Of a stretch of DNA of 64,000 nucleotides, positions 1-8,357 are shown piece after piece. The position numbers were made by a program, and so were the translations under genes. Each line of letters starts with the position of its first letter. Position 1 is the stretch's first letter. Origin of the DNA: Reinekea blandensis MED297 (lineage in GTDB: Bacteria; Pseudomonadota; Gammaproteobacteria; Pseudomonadales; Natronospirillaceae); contig NZ_CH724149.1 in assembly GCF_000153185.1 (NCBI RefSeq), positions 1,089,440 to 1,153,439 of the forward strand. Direction: 5' to 3'. Under the pieces are notes generated by a model. The model did not search any database. It worked only from the letters and a program-made list of their open reading frames with translations, and had not been told where the DNA came from.

Positions 1-2
1 TC

Positions 3-1229
3 CTGGCTGGCGTGGGTTACATTGGCGTGCTGGTTGGACGCATGATTAAAGCGGCTGTGTCCCGTCAGCGAGAGTATCTGGCTGATGCCAGCTCCGTACA
101 ATTTACCCGGAACCCGGATGGACTGGCGGGTGCCTTATACGCTATTAAACAACGTGCGGAAGGGTCACAGTTACAGCACCGTCACGCCGAAGATATGTCG
201 CATTTCTGTTTTGGCGAAACGGTCGCCTTGTCGGACCGGCTGGCAACACATCCGCCAGTACTGGAGCGCATCCGTCGCATCAATCCGAACTTTGTCGCGA
301 AGGCGCGAACCAAAGAGCGGCAGACCGAAACGGCTGAGCAGAGTATCGCCAAATCGGCTCCGGACGCTTTTCAATCGGCCCTGGCGGCCTCAGGTGTGGC
401 CGCTATGGCCGGGCAGGTGACGCCGGACCACGTGGCCTATGCGCAAAAGCTTTACCAGCACATTCCCGTCCAGATGAAAAACTGGGTGCATCAGTCTGTA
501 GGTGCCCGGGCATTCCTGTATTGTCGGGTCATGCTGGGCAGCGATGAAGGCCAGCGTCAGCCACTGCTCGATGTGATTAAGCGTGATGACGCCGAGGTGC
601 TGGAGGTCATGAAGAAAATGTGGCCATTTGTGATGCAGATGGATGAACAGCTGCATTTGCCGTTGCTGGAGCTGCTGATTCCGACGCTCAAACGCATGAC
701 TGAAACCGATCGGGTCATTTTGCTGGACCGACTGCAGCAACTGATTGAACTGGATGGCCGGGTGGATTTTTCTGAGTGGGTCACCGTTTCATTGATTCGC
801 CTGAGGCTGCAACCAAGCGTTCGTAGTCAGCAGAATCTGCTGAATGATCTGCACAAGTTTAAAGGCGCTTTAGCGGTGTTGTTCGGTGTTTTTGTCAATT
901 TGAGCCGGGATCGTTCCGCGGCTGAAGCCTCCTATCGGAGTGTCTGTGGGCAACTGGACCTGGCTGTAGAGTCGGTTCCGTCGTTGACCGAAATCGGCTT
1001 TGATCGGCTCGATCAGGCGCTCGAACTGTTGGATTCCGTAAGCTTTATGTGGCGTGGCGTCATCTTACAGGGCTGCGCAGACATCATTCAGGCGGATGGC
1101 GAAGTTGGGTTTCGCGAGTATGAGGCGCTCAGAATCATTGCTGAGTGTCTGGACAGTCCGTTACCGGTGCTGATGATCGGGCTTTCGGAGGCAGACCCCA
1201 GAGATGCACCGATCCCTTACACCCTGTGA
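3..1229 (+). CDS. M48 family metalloprotease with TerB-like C-terminus, 5'-truncated by window edge
   Basis: The reading frame is open from the first bases, so the gene starts before the window. What remains is about 408 residues. Near its start it has an amphipathic/membrane stretch followed by REYLADASSVQFTRNP, the conserved block of HtpX/Ste24-type (M48) membrane zinc proteases that carries the third zinc ligand (E of REYLADA). The HEXXH motif must lie upstream and is not visible. The long C-terminal part holds two stretches of the form L-x-x-x-DG-x-V-x-x-x-E (near nt 742 and 1081), typical of TerB-like helical domains. M48 proteins with such tails are known in gammaproteobacteria. The role is inferred to be membrane protein quality control. 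It ends 31 bp before the rpsF promoter. Confidence 0.8.
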   Translation: MAGVGYIGVLVGRMIKAAVSRQREYLADASSVQFTRNPDGLAGALYAIKQRAEGSQLQHRHAEDMSHFCFGETVALSDRLATHPPVLERIRRINPNFVAKARTKERQTETAEQSIAKSAPDAFQSALAASGVAAMAGQVTPDHVAYAQKLYQHIPVQMKNWVHQSVGARAFLYCRVMLGSDEGQRQPLLDVIKRDDAEVLEVMKKMWPFVMQMDEQLHLPLLELLIPTLKRMTETDRVILLDRLQQLIELDGRVDFSEWVTVSLIRLRLQPSVRSQQNLLNDLHKFKGALAVLFGVFVNLSRDRSAAEASYRSVCGQLDLAVESVPSLTEIGFDRLDQALELLDSVSFMWRGVILQGCADIIQADGEVGFREYEALRIIAECLDSPLPVLMIGLSEADPRDAPIPYTL

Positions 1230-1260
1230 GCTTGAAACCGACGAATGACGCCGGTTTTGG

Positions 1261-1289
1261 TTGATTATTGGTCGGTGTTTCATTAGAAT
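1261..1289 (+). promoter_or_regulatory. sigma-70 promoter of the rpsF-rpsR-rplI operon
   Basis: TTGATT (1261-1266), a 17-bp spacer and TAGAAT (1284-1289) match the sigma-70 consensus well. The bases just after the -10 box are strongly G+C rich (GCGCGCCCGC). Such a discriminator is typical of stringently controlled ribosomal promoters. The expected start site is near 1296, giving a leader of about 115 nt before rpsF. Confidence 0.7.
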
Positions 1290-1324
1290 GCGCGCCCGCT
1301 GCCCGTACTGGGTAGTGAAACGTT

Positions 1325-1386
1325 GAGTGACGTCTTTAGTTCGTCACTTCACTCCTTACCTTGCTGTGTGGTTTCGGCACAGGAGG
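1325..1386 (+). promoter_or_regulatory. structured 5' leader of rpsF, possible S6:S18 autoregulatory RNA
   Basis: Two hairpins can be drawn in the leader. GAGTGACG (1325-1332) pairs with CGTCACTT (1342-1349). CTGTG (1364-1368) pairs with CACAG (1378-1382), and CTCCT (1352-1356) can alternatively pair with AGGAG (1381-1385). An AGGAGG at 1381-1386 lies too far from the rpsF start to serve it; the real Shine-Dalgarno is AAAGGAG just before 1410. In other bacteria the S6:S18 complex binds an rpsF leader hairpin. That this leader does so is inference. Confidence 0.4.
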
Positions 1387-1409
1387 TTGTTAACCCGAAA
1401 GGAGCATAT

Positions 1410-1829
1410 ATGCGCCATTACGAAATCGTTCTGCTGGTACATCCTGACCAGTCTGAACAGGTCCCTGCAATGGTCGAGCGTTACACAACGGTTGTAACCG
1501 ACGCAGGTGGTACTGTTCACCGTAACGAAGATTGGGGTCGCCGCCAGTTGGCTTTCCCGATTCAGGATCTTCACAAAGCACACTACATTCTGCTGAACGT
1601 TGAAGTTTCTGATGAAACCATCGACGATCTGAAGACCACTTTCCGCTTTAACGATGCGATCTTGCGTAGCCTGATCATGCGCCGTAAAGATGCCGTCACG
1701 GAATCTTCTCCGATGATGAAGTCTGTCGAAGCTAAGAAAGCGAAAGAAGAAGCTCAGGCCGCTGCACGCGCACCGCGCACTGAAGAAGCCGAAACCGAAG
1801 CTGCTGATTCATCAGCTGCTGAAGAATAA
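1410..1829 (+). CDS. rpsF: 30S ribosomal protein bS6
   Basis: The 139-residue product opens [17 protein letters not shown] and contains [12 protein letters not shown] and [14 protein letters not shown], the classic S6 signature blocks. It binds the central domain of 16S rRNA together with S18. A longer frame opens at 1323, but the ATG at 1410 has a strong Shine-Dalgarno (AAAGGAG) and matches the family N-terminus, so it is chosen. The C-terminal tail is rich in Glu and Ala ([15 protein letters not shown]), as in E. coli S6, which is post-translationally glutamylated by RimK. It is the first gene of the operon, 14 bp before rpsR. Confidence 0.97.
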   Translation: MRHYEIVLLVHPDQSEQVPAMVERYTTVVTDAGGTVHRNEDWGRRQLAFPIQDLHKAHYILLNVEVSDETIDDLKTTFRFNDAILRSLIMRRKDAVTESSPMMKSVEAKKAKEEAQAAARAPRTEEAETEAADSSAAEE

Positions 1830-1843
1830 GGGGAGCAAACACT

Positions 1844-2071
1844 ATGGCACGTTTTTTCCGCCGTCGTAAGTTCTGCCGCTTCACTGCAGAAGGCATTACT
1901 GAGATTGATTACAAAGATGTTGACCTGTTGAAAGGTTACATCACTGAAACTGGCAAGATCGTACCAAGCCGTATCACTGGTACCAGCGCGAAATATCAGC
2001 GTCAGTTGGCGACTGCCATCAAGCGCGCTCGCTACCTTGCCTTGTTGCCTTACACAGATTCACATAAGTAA
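1844..2071 (+). CDS. rpsR: 30S ribosomal protein bS18
   Basis: The product has 75 residues, [17 protein letters not shown]..., with the family block [26 protein letters not shown] and the C-terminal [17 protein letters not shown]. These are diagnostic for S18, the partner of S6 on the 30S platform. Length and both ends match the usual gammaproteobacterial protein. A GGGGAGC Shine-Dalgarno precedes the start. The next gene, a membrane protein, begins 21 bp downstream, so it is probably cotranscribed. Confidence 0.98.
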   Translation: MARFFRRRKFCRFTAEGITEIDYKDVDLLKGYITETGKIVPSRITGTSAKYQRQLATAIKRARYLALLPYTDSHK

Positions 2072-2092
2072 GTCTGTGTAAGAGGAGGATGA

Positions 2093-2950
2093 GTGGTGCT
2101 GGGACTTGCGCGTTATGCGATGAGAAGCCCTCTGCACACCGGTATCCTCGCAGCATTATTTGCTGCAGTACCGATGCTGTATGTAGTCAGTGCAGCATTG
2201 GTGGCCTTAACCACGCTCAGGCATGGTTTGTCTCAGGGGACACGCGTACTGGCGTTGGCTCTGATAGGCGGACTGGTGTCCTGGCAGATCACGGGTCTCC
2301 CGTTGTTCTTTGTGGTATTGGTTCTGTCGACGTTGTTAGGAGCGGTGCTCCGGACGACGCAGAGCTGGAGTCGAACCCTGCTGGCCGGGGCGGTACTCGG
2401 ACTGGTGTTTGCCATTGTGGTTCAAGCGCAGTTCGGTCCGCAGTTCAGCGCGCTGATTGATTCGGTGTGGCCGTTGTTTTCGGTCAATGTTGCTGATGAT
2501 GTTGAGCAGCGTCTGTTAGCGGCCATTAAGTCAGTCGTTGGGTATCTGGCGATGAGTTCGCAGCTGTTTGAGACGATTCTCGCATTGCTGCTGGCTCGAT
2601 ACTGGCAAGCCGGGCTTTATAACCCGGGAGGACTTAAGGCAGAAATGCACGCGTTGCGTTTCACTGTACAGGAAGTTGTTCTGCTGAGCCTTGCCGTACT
2701 TCTGGCAATGTTCATTCAGCCAGCGGCCTTAATGCTGTTTAGTATTCCGATGATTGTTGTCGGTATGGCAACCGTTCACGGAATAGTGGCGAAGTTAACA
2801 TTGGGTGGACAGTGGTTGGTGGCACTATATATTGCCCTGATCATGTTCCTTCAAATCATTGTACCGTTGCTGATTGTGCTGGTGCTGGTGGATAGTTTCT
2901 TCGATCTTCGAAGTCGAATCCGCCCGGACTCAGAATCAGATAACGAATGA
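2093..2950 (+). CDS. DUF2232-type integral membrane protein within the ribosomal operon
   Basis: The product has 285 residues and is almost wholly hydrophobic, with about eight predicted membrane spans and only short loops. It starts at GTG 2093 behind AGGAGG (2082-2087). It sits between rpsR and rplI. Pseudomonads and Oceanospirillales carry a membrane protein of the DUF2232/YybS type at this place, which is the main support for the family name. Its function is unknown. The rplI ATG begins 10 bp after its stop, so it is expressed with the ribosomal proteins. No catalytic motif is visible. It could be a small-molecule transporter subunit or a membrane scaffold. Confidence 0.75.
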   Translation: MVLGLARYAMRSPLHTGILAALFAAVPMLYVVSAALVALTTLRHGLSQGTRVLALALIGGLVSWQITGLPLFFVVLVLSTLLGAVLRTTQSWSRTLLAGAVLGLVFAIVVQAQFGPQFSALIDSVWPLFSVNVADDVEQRLLAAIKSVVGYLAMSSQLFETILALLLARYWQAGLYNPGGLKAEMHALRFTVQEVVLLSLAVLLAMFIQPAALMLFSIPMIVVGMATVHGIVAKLTLGGQWLVALYIALIMFLQIIVPLLIVLVLVDSFFDLRSRIRPDSESDNE

Positions 2951-2960
2951 GGTAAGCGAG

Positions 2961-3410
2961 ATGGAAGTTATCCTGCTTGAAAAAGTTGGCAAGATGGGTG
3001 TGTTGGGCGACACCGTAAACGTTAAAAACGGTTACGCGCGCAACTTCCTGATTCCAACAGGTAAAGCCGTTCCTGCAACTGCAGACAACGTTAAATATTT
3101 TGAAGATCGTCGTGCTGAACTGGAAAAAGCAGAGGCTGAAAAGCTGTCTACTGCTCAATCCCGTGCAGATCAGCTGGCGGAACTGGAACTGACTGTTACC
3201 GCTAACGCGGGCGACGAAGGCAAGCTCTTCGGTTCTATTGGTCCACGTGATGTTGCTGACCTGGTCACCGCATCTGGCGTTGAGATCGAAAAAGCCGAAG
3301 TGAAAATGCCGGAAGGTCCGATTCGTGAAGTTGGCGAATACGACATTACGGTTCAGCTGCACGCTGACGTTCAGTCTTCTGTGCACATTATTGTGGTTGC
3401 AGAAGCCTGA
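2961..3410 (+). CDS. rplI: 50S ribosomal protein bL9
   Basis: The 149-residue product begins [30 protein letters not shown] in outline, the highly conserved N-terminal rRNA-binding domain of L9. A long connecting helix rich in Glu, Lys and Ala follows, then the C-terminal domain with [16 protein letters not shown]. The frame is open upstream to 2874, but that part overlaps the previous gene. ATG 2961 has a GAGGTAAGCGAG ribosome site and fits the family length. It is the last gene of the operon, and a strong terminator follows about 40 bp downstream. Confidence 0.98.
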   Translation: MEVILLEKVGKMGVLGDTVNVKNGYARNFLIPTGKAVPATADNVKYFEDRRAELEKAEAEKLSTAQSRADQLAELELTVTANAGDEGKLFGSIGPRDVADLVTASGVEIEKAEVKMPEGPIREVGEYDITVQLHADVQSSVHIIVVAEA

Positions 3411-3451
3411 TCACTCAGGTCGATCACGACTGACACCTTGTCGGTCTGAAG

Positions 3452-3478
3452 AAAAGCGTACTTCGGTACGCTTTTTTT
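3452..3478 (+). terminator. rho-independent terminator of the rpsF-rplI operon
   Basis: AAAAGCGTAC (3452-3461), loop TTCG and GTACGCTTTT form a perfect 10-bp stem with a stable UUCG tetraloop, followed by a T-run. It lies 41 bp after the rplI stop and separates this operon from dnaB. Confidence 0.93.
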
Positions 3479-3597
3479 ATGCCTGTGTTTCGCCAATCGG
3501 AGTAAACGAGCGAGCGTCAGGCTTTAAGACCCGGTGAAATACCCGGCGTTTCTCTGTAAACTTATCCGCTCTTTGACTAATGGCCCGTAGCGTTTTT

Positions 3598-4998
3598 ATG
3601 ACCGAGCAGTTTGATGATGACCTGTTGAGTGCGCCGGATGATCTGCATCAGATCAAATCGCCGCCGCATTCTTTAGAGGCCGAGCAGTCGGTGCTTGGCG
3701 CCCTGATGGTGGATAACCAGCAGTGGGATAACGTGTCGGAAATCCTCATGCCGGACGATTTCTATCGCAATGAGCACCGGCAGCTTTATCGGATGCTGAT
3801 GAAGCTGGCTGAGGCGAACTCGCCAATGGATGTTATTACCCTTGGTGAAACGCTGGAAAAAGAAAAGCTGCTCGAAGCGGTGGGTGGCATGGTCTACATC
3901 ACCGAGTTGGCGGAAAATACACCGTCGATCAGTAACCTGGTCGCGTACGCTAAAATCGTTCATGAGCGCAGCCTGTTGCGACAGCTCATTACGGTGGCTA
4001 ACGATATTGCCACCAATGCTTACGATCCCGGCAGCCGCAAGGCCGAAACCATCTTAGATGAAGCCGAACGTGCGGTGTTCCGAATTGCGGAAGAACGCCC
4101 GAGTCAGGGTGGGTTAGTGCACGTCAATCCACTCGCCGATCAGGCGCTGGCCCGGATTGAAGAACTTTCAAAGATGGACTCGGACATCATCGGTATTTCC
4201 TCCGGGTTCACGGATCTCGATAAAAAAACCAAGGGCTTCAAAGGTGGTGAGCTGATCATTGTCGCGGCGCGCCCGGCGATGGGGAAAACGACGTTTTCCA
4301 TGAACCTGGTAGAAGAAGCCATCATGAATCAGGACAAGGCCGTAGTCGTCTTCAGTCTTGAGATGCCCGCGGAACAGCTGTTGAACCGATCCTTTGCGTC
4401 GCTTGGTCGAATTGATCTGGGGCGGGTGATTACCGGTAAGTTGAATGACGACGACTATCCCAAGCTGGTCAAAGCCATCAACCTGCTGAAAGACAAAAAG
4501 CTGTTCATTGACGATACCGCAGGTTTGTCACCTTCGGACATGAGATCGCGTCTGCGCCGGTTGGTTCGTGAACACGGCGAGGTCGGTATGATCATGGTCG
4601 ACTACCTGCAGTTGATGCAGATTAAAGGCTTCAGTGAAGGGCGTACCAACGAAATCTCGGAAATTTCCCGATCACTCAAAGGCCTGGCAAAAGAGTTTAA
4701 TGCGCCGGTGATTGCCTTGTCTCAGTTGAACCGATCGCTTGAGCAACGTCCCAATAAACGTCCAATCGCATCAGACTTGCGGGAATCCGGGGCGATTGAG
4801 CAGGACGCCGACCTGATTATGTTTATTTATCGTGATGAGGTTTATAACGAAGACTCGGCGGACAAGGGTACCGCAGAGATTATCATTGGTAAGCAGCGTA
4901 ACGGTGAAATCGGGACGGTACGTCTGTCCTTCCAGGGCAACCACTCCAAGTTTGGTGATCTGGCACCGGAATATGTTGGAGCGTATGACAACGAATGA
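3598..4998 (+). CDS. dnaB: replicative DNA helicase DnaB
   Basis: This is the hexameric 5'-3' helicase of the replication fork. The N-terminal primase-binding domain starts at SPPHSLEAEQSVLGALM. The C-terminal RecA-like domain carries Walker A RPAMGKTT (about residue 224), VVVFSLEMPAEQL, the Walker B region MIMVDYLQLM and the arginine-rich SQLNRSLEQRPNKRP block. No intein is present. Two in-frame ATGs are possible, 3580 and 3598, and neither has a clear Shine-Dalgarno. 3598 (466 aa, MTEQFDDD) is preferred because it fits the family length better. The stop overlaps the alr start (ATGA), so the two genes are translationally coupled. Confidence 0.96.
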   Translation: MTEQFDDDLLSAPDDLHQIKSPPHSLEAEQSVLGALMVDNQQWDNVSEILMPDDFYRNEHRQLYRMLMKLAEANSPMDVITLGETLEKEKLLEAVGGMVYITELAENTPSISNLVAYAKIVHERSLLRQLITVANDIATNAYDPGSRKAETILDEAERAVFRIAEERPSQGGLVHVNPLADQALARIEELSKMDSDIIGISSGFTDLDKKTKGFKGGELIIVAARPAMGKTTFSMNLVEEAIMNQDKAVVVFSLEMPAEQLLNRSFASLGRIDLGRVITGKLNDDDYPKLVKAINLLKDKKLFIDDTAGLSPSDMRSRLRRLVREHGEVGMIMVDYLQLMQIKGFSEGRTNEISEISRSLKGLAKEFNAPVIALSQLNRSLEQRPNKRPIASDLRESGAIEQDADLIMFIYRDEVYNEDSADKGTAEIIIGKQRNGEIGTVRLSFQGNHSKFGDLAPEYVGAYDNE

Positions 4999-6071
4999 GT
5001 CGAGGTACCCGCGCACTTATCAGTCGTTCGGCATTGACGCATAATCTGGGTCGGGTCCGTCATTATGCGCCACAGGCGAACATCTGGGCGGTTATTAAAG
5101 CGAATGCCTACGGGCATGGAGCGGATGTTGCCGCCGAAGCCTTAAGTGCAGCTGATGGTTTTGCTGTATCGTCTCTGGATGAAGCCATCGCGCTGCGCGA
5201 TAGCGGTGTTAGCCATCCGATTTTACTGCTTTCCGGTGTCACCCAGGCAGATCATTGGGCCGAAGCCGCCGCCCTGGGTCTGCACTGTGTTGTGCACAGC
5301 CGTACTCAGGTTGAACAAATCAGGACTCAGACACTGCCATCACCGCTGTCGGTTTGGTTGAAGATCGATAGCGGCATGCATCGACTGGGCTTAACGCCCG
5401 AGAATGTGCCGGCAGCGTTCAGCGCACTGTCACAGGTAAGTAATGTGTCGGTTATCGGAGCTCTGACACACATGGCCTCAGCTGACGTGCCCGAGCGTGA
5501 TAATGCTACGCGTCAGCAGTTTGAGGTTTTTCAAGCGGCCAGTCCGGCAACTCTGCAGACCAGCGTTGGAAACTCAGCTACGATCCTGCGACATGCCGAT
5601 TGCGTTGGCGACTGGGTGCGTCCTGGGATCATGCTTTATGGCGCCACGCCAACGACTGAAGCCTCCGCGGCCGATTATGGTTTGCAGCCGGTAATGGCTT
5701 TTGAGGCGCCGGTCATTGCTGTGCGCGACATCGCCGCTGGAGAATCGGTCGGTTATGGCCATCGCTGGCAGGCATCCCGGCCCGCGCGTATTGCGACATT
5801 GGCAGCCGGCTACGGAGACGGCTATCCGCGTCACGCGCCGGATGGCACCCCGGTTTGGCTCGGTGGACAGCGGGTACCGATAGCCGGAAGAGTCTCAATG
5901 GATCTGATTACCGTGGATGTATCGTTGCTATCCGAGGAGGTTAAGGTCGGTGATATGGCTCAACTCTGGGGGCCGGAACTGCCGGTTGATGACGTGGCCG
6001 AGCACATCGGCACCATTGGCTATGAATTGCTGACCCGGCTGTCATTGCGGGTGCCTAAGGTCTTTGTCTGA
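4995..6071 (+). CDS. alr: alanine racemase, biosynthetic
   Basis: The product has 358 residues and is a fold-type III PLP enzyme that interconverts L- and D-alanine for peptidoglycan. The PLP lysine lies in VIKANAYGHG (about residue 35). The second catalytic residue, tyrosine, lies in AAGYGDGYPR (about residue 273). Further family blocks are KIDSGMHRLG, VRPGIMLYG and GRVSMDLITVDV. The start ATG overlaps the dnaB stop by 4 bp. dnaB-alr adjacency is usual in gammaproteobacteria. The downstream side is a long gene-free region with no obvious terminator. Confidence 0.96.
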   Translation: MSRGTRALISRSALTHNLGRVRHYAPQANIWAVIKANAYGHGADVAAEALSAADGFAVSSLDEAIALRDSGVSHPILLLSGVTQADHWAEAAALGLHCVVHSRTQVEQIRTQTLPSPLSVWLKIDSGMHRLGLTPENVPAAFSALSQVSNVSVIGALTHMASADVPERDNATRQQFEVFQAASPATLQTSVGNSATILRHADCVGDWVRPGIMLYGATPTTEASAADYGLQPVMAFEAPVIAVRDIAAGESVGYGHRWQASRPARIATLAAGYGDGYPRHAPDGTPVWLGGQRVPIAGRVSMDLITVDVSLLSEEVKVGDMAQLWGPELPVDDVAEHIGTIGYELLTRLSLRVPKVFV

Positions 6072-6670
6072 ACTGCCTACCATGCTTGCCCAGCCTTTAG
6101 TGTCCGATATGAAACGCATGGTCGATCAACAACTCTAAACAGACTTATTTCCGTTTTACCTTCTCAACGCTCCACTACATCAATACCGCAGCAGGTTTCT
6201 ATCATTCTGGGTGATGTTGAATGCCATCCCGTTGGCTGATCTGGCCCTGTTTGAGCTTCTGCATCGATGGGGTATACCATGGTTTTAACCGGAAAATGAG
6301 AAGTCAGCCGGCCGCCATGGATCAGGTTTCGGAACGAGTGAAGCCCCTAATACTAATGGATGAAACGGTACCGACTTCAGGCGAGTAGGGTGCAGGAACC
6401 GGGTAAGCACCTGATTTTTCGTGTTTTTTGTATTGCCTCATCTGAAACCTGGTCGATTTCTAAGCAATATCCATACTGTGGATGCTCGCTATTTATCCGG
6501 TGGTTCAAGACATTTGTGCCTGTGTCAGTATAATCCGCGAGAATATGAGATTCAGGCATATTTCTACCCGAAATAATTGTCTTTGGGTAACCGGTCGGTG
6601 ATCAGATCGCTGACATCGCGCGTATCACTCTGGTTATCGACCCCATTCATACAAGTCAAAGGGTTTTCGC
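6072..6670. other. gene-free intergenic region of about 600 bp
   Basis: No convincing coding frame lies here. The only listed-size frame, on the minus strand at 6377-6559, has no family signature and no good ribosome site. A perfect TATAAT at 6529-6534 without a good -35 box may be the mqo promoter; it would give a leader of about 130 nt. No terminator, tRNA or repeat was seen. The stretch may hold an unrecognised RNA or gene remnant. Confidence 0.6.
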
Positions 6671-8161
6671 ATGTCCGTCAAGTCTGTTGATGTCTTATTA
6701 GTCGGTGGTGGTGTCATGAGCGCCACGCTGGGCGTCCTGCTGAAGCAATTGGACCCGAGCATGAAGATCATGCTGGTCGAAAAAAATGAAAAGGTGGCGC
6801 TGGAAAGTTCTGATGGCTGGAACAATGCCGGGACCGGTCACGCGGCCTATTGCGAGTTGAACTACACCCCCGAAAATCCGGACGGAACGATCAGTACCGA
6901 AAAGGCCGTTGCGATCAATGCCGCCTTCGAAGTGTCGTTGCAGTTCTGGTCGTACCTGGTTGATCAGGGCTTCTTTCCTGACCCAAAGCACTTTATCAAC
7001 CGCACACCTCACCAGAGTTTTGTCTGGGGAGAGAAAAATGTCGAGTTTCTGCGTAAGCGCTACGAAGCGTTGAGCCAATTGCCTCTGTTTGAGGCGATGG
7101 AGTTCAGCGACGATCCGGCTGTATTGGAGCAGTGGATGCCGCTGGTCATGCAGGGTCGGGATCCGAAACAGCCGGTTGCCGGTACCCGCGTGAAGCACGG
7201 TGCGGATGTCGACTTTGGTTCTATTACCCGGGACCTGATCTACAACCTGGAAAGACAATCGGACTTTGATCTGTTGGTCAGTCATGAAGTCCGTGATTTC
7301 CGCAAGCGAGGCGATCAGCGCTGGTCGGTCGCGGTGAAAGATCGGATACAGGGTAAGACAACCTATGTGAATGCGAACTTTGTGTTTCTTGGTGCGGGTG
7401 GCGGCTCACTGCCATTGTTGCAAGCCTGCGGTATCGAAGAGGGCCTTGGCTATGGTGGCTTTCCGGTCAGTGGCCAGTGGTTGGTCTGTAAAAAAGCGGA
7501 CATCGTTGAGCAGCACAGCGCTAAGGTTTATGGCAAAGCGCCGATTGGTGCACCGCCCATGTCGGTTCCACACCTCGACACCCGGATCATTGATGGCGAG
7601 AAAGCCTTGCTGTTCGGACCCTTTGCCGGTTTCACCACCAAGTTCCTTAAACAGGGGTCGTTTTTCGATCTGATCAAATCGGTACGACCGAATAACCTGC
7701 TGCCGATGATGCGGGTCGGTTTGCGCCATACGGATTTGACCCGGTATCTGATCAGCGAAGTCATGCAATCTCATGAAGATCGAGTGGAGTCGTTACGGGA
7801 CTTTTTCCCGGATGCCCGTATTGAAGATTGGCAATTGGCTATTGCCGGTCAGCGAGTGCAGATTATCAAGAAAGATCCGAAACTGGGCGGAAAGCTGGAG
7901 TTCGGTACCGAAGTCATCACCTCTAAAGATGGCTCTCTGGCCGCATTGTTGGGAGCATCTCCCGGTGCCTCAACCTCCGTGAACACCATGGTGGGTATTC
8001 TTGAGCAATGCTTTAAGGAACGCCTGGCCACTGAGGCATGGCAGAAGAAAATGAAAGAAATGATTCCCTCCTACGGTGGCGACCTGATCAATGATGCCGA
8101 TCTGTTAGCGAAAGTGCGTACTCACACTCTGACATCGTTGCAGTTAGCACCAGAGAATTGA
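6671..8161 (+). CDS. mqo: malate:quinone oxidoreductase, FAD-dependent
   Basis: The 496-residue product oxidises L-malate to oxaloacetate at the inner face of the membrane and passes electrons to quinone. The N-terminal FAD-binding motif is DVLLVGGGVMSATLG (residues 7-21), followed by LVEKNEKVALESSDGWNNAGTGHAAYCELNYTP in outline, a hallmark of Mqo. Later blocks include GAGGGSLPLLQ, FPVSGQWLVC and GTEVITSKDGSLAALLGASPGASTSV in outline. The length equals the usual size of about 490-500. AAAGGG precedes the ATG. It appears to be a single-gene unit closed by the terminator at 8206. Confidence 0.96.
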   Translation: MSVKSVDVLLVGGGVMSATLGVLLKQLDPSMKIMLVEKNEKVALESSDGWNNAGTGHAAYCELNYTPENPDGTISTEKAVAINAAFEVSLQFWSYLVDQGFFPDPKHFINRTPHQSFVWGEKNVEFLRKRYEALSQLPLFEAMEFSDDPAVLEQWMPLVMQGRDPKQPVAGTRVKHGADVDFGSITRDLIYNLERQSDFDLLVSHEVRDFRKRGDQRWSVAVKDRIQGKTTYVNANFVFLGAGGGSLPLLQACGIEEGLGYGGFPVSGQWLVCKKADIVEQHSAKVYGKAPIGAPPMSVPHLDTRIIDGEKALLFGPFAGFTTKFLKQGSFFDLIKSVRPNNLLPMMRVGLRHTDLTRYLISEVMQSHEDRVESLRDFFPDARIEDWQLAIAGQRVQIIKKDPKLGGKLEFGTEVITSKDGSLAALLGASPGASTSVNTMVGILEQCFKERLATEAWQKKMKEMIPSYGGDLINDADLLAKVRTHTLTSLQLAPEN

Positions 8162-8205
8162 TCCGCCCCTCTGTTCCTGCTGTCATACTATGGTAAAATT
8201 CTGCG

Positions 8206-8231
8206 AAAACCGGCCACTTGGTCGGTTTTTT
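8206..8231 (+). terminator. rho-independent terminator of mqo
   Basis: AAAACCGGCC (8206-8215), loop ACTT and GGTCGGTTTT (8220-8229) form a 10-bp stem with one G-T pair, followed by T residues. It lies 44 bp after the mqo stop. Confidence 0.85.
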
Positions 8232-8252
8232 GCATTTATGGGATGCGAAAAG

Positions 8253-8281
8253 CTGACTTAACGGTTAGATCTTAATATAAC
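8253..8281 (+). promoter_or_regulatory. probable sigma-70 promoter of the purine permease / apt unit
   Basis: CTGACT (8253-8258), a 17-bp spacer and TATAAC (8276-8281) are consistent with a sigma-70 promoter. It lies after the mqo terminator and about 75 bp before the permease start. Confidence 0.5.
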
Positions 8282-8357
8282 AGCGGCGGGAACTGCTGAA
8301 ATTATAATCACCCGTGCTGACAGGGAGTTCATGTCGGGTTTATTCAAGGTTGTCACT

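Noticed and set aside
2856-3386. Minus-strand open frame of 176 codons across rplI
   Set aside because: It is the shadow of rplI, a certain gene on the plus strand. It has no ribosome site or family signature.
6377-6559. Minus-strand frame of 60 codons in the gene-free region before mqo
   Set aside because: It is short, has no Shine-Dalgarno and no recognisable sequence, and is flanked by non-coding DNA. It cannot be told from chance.
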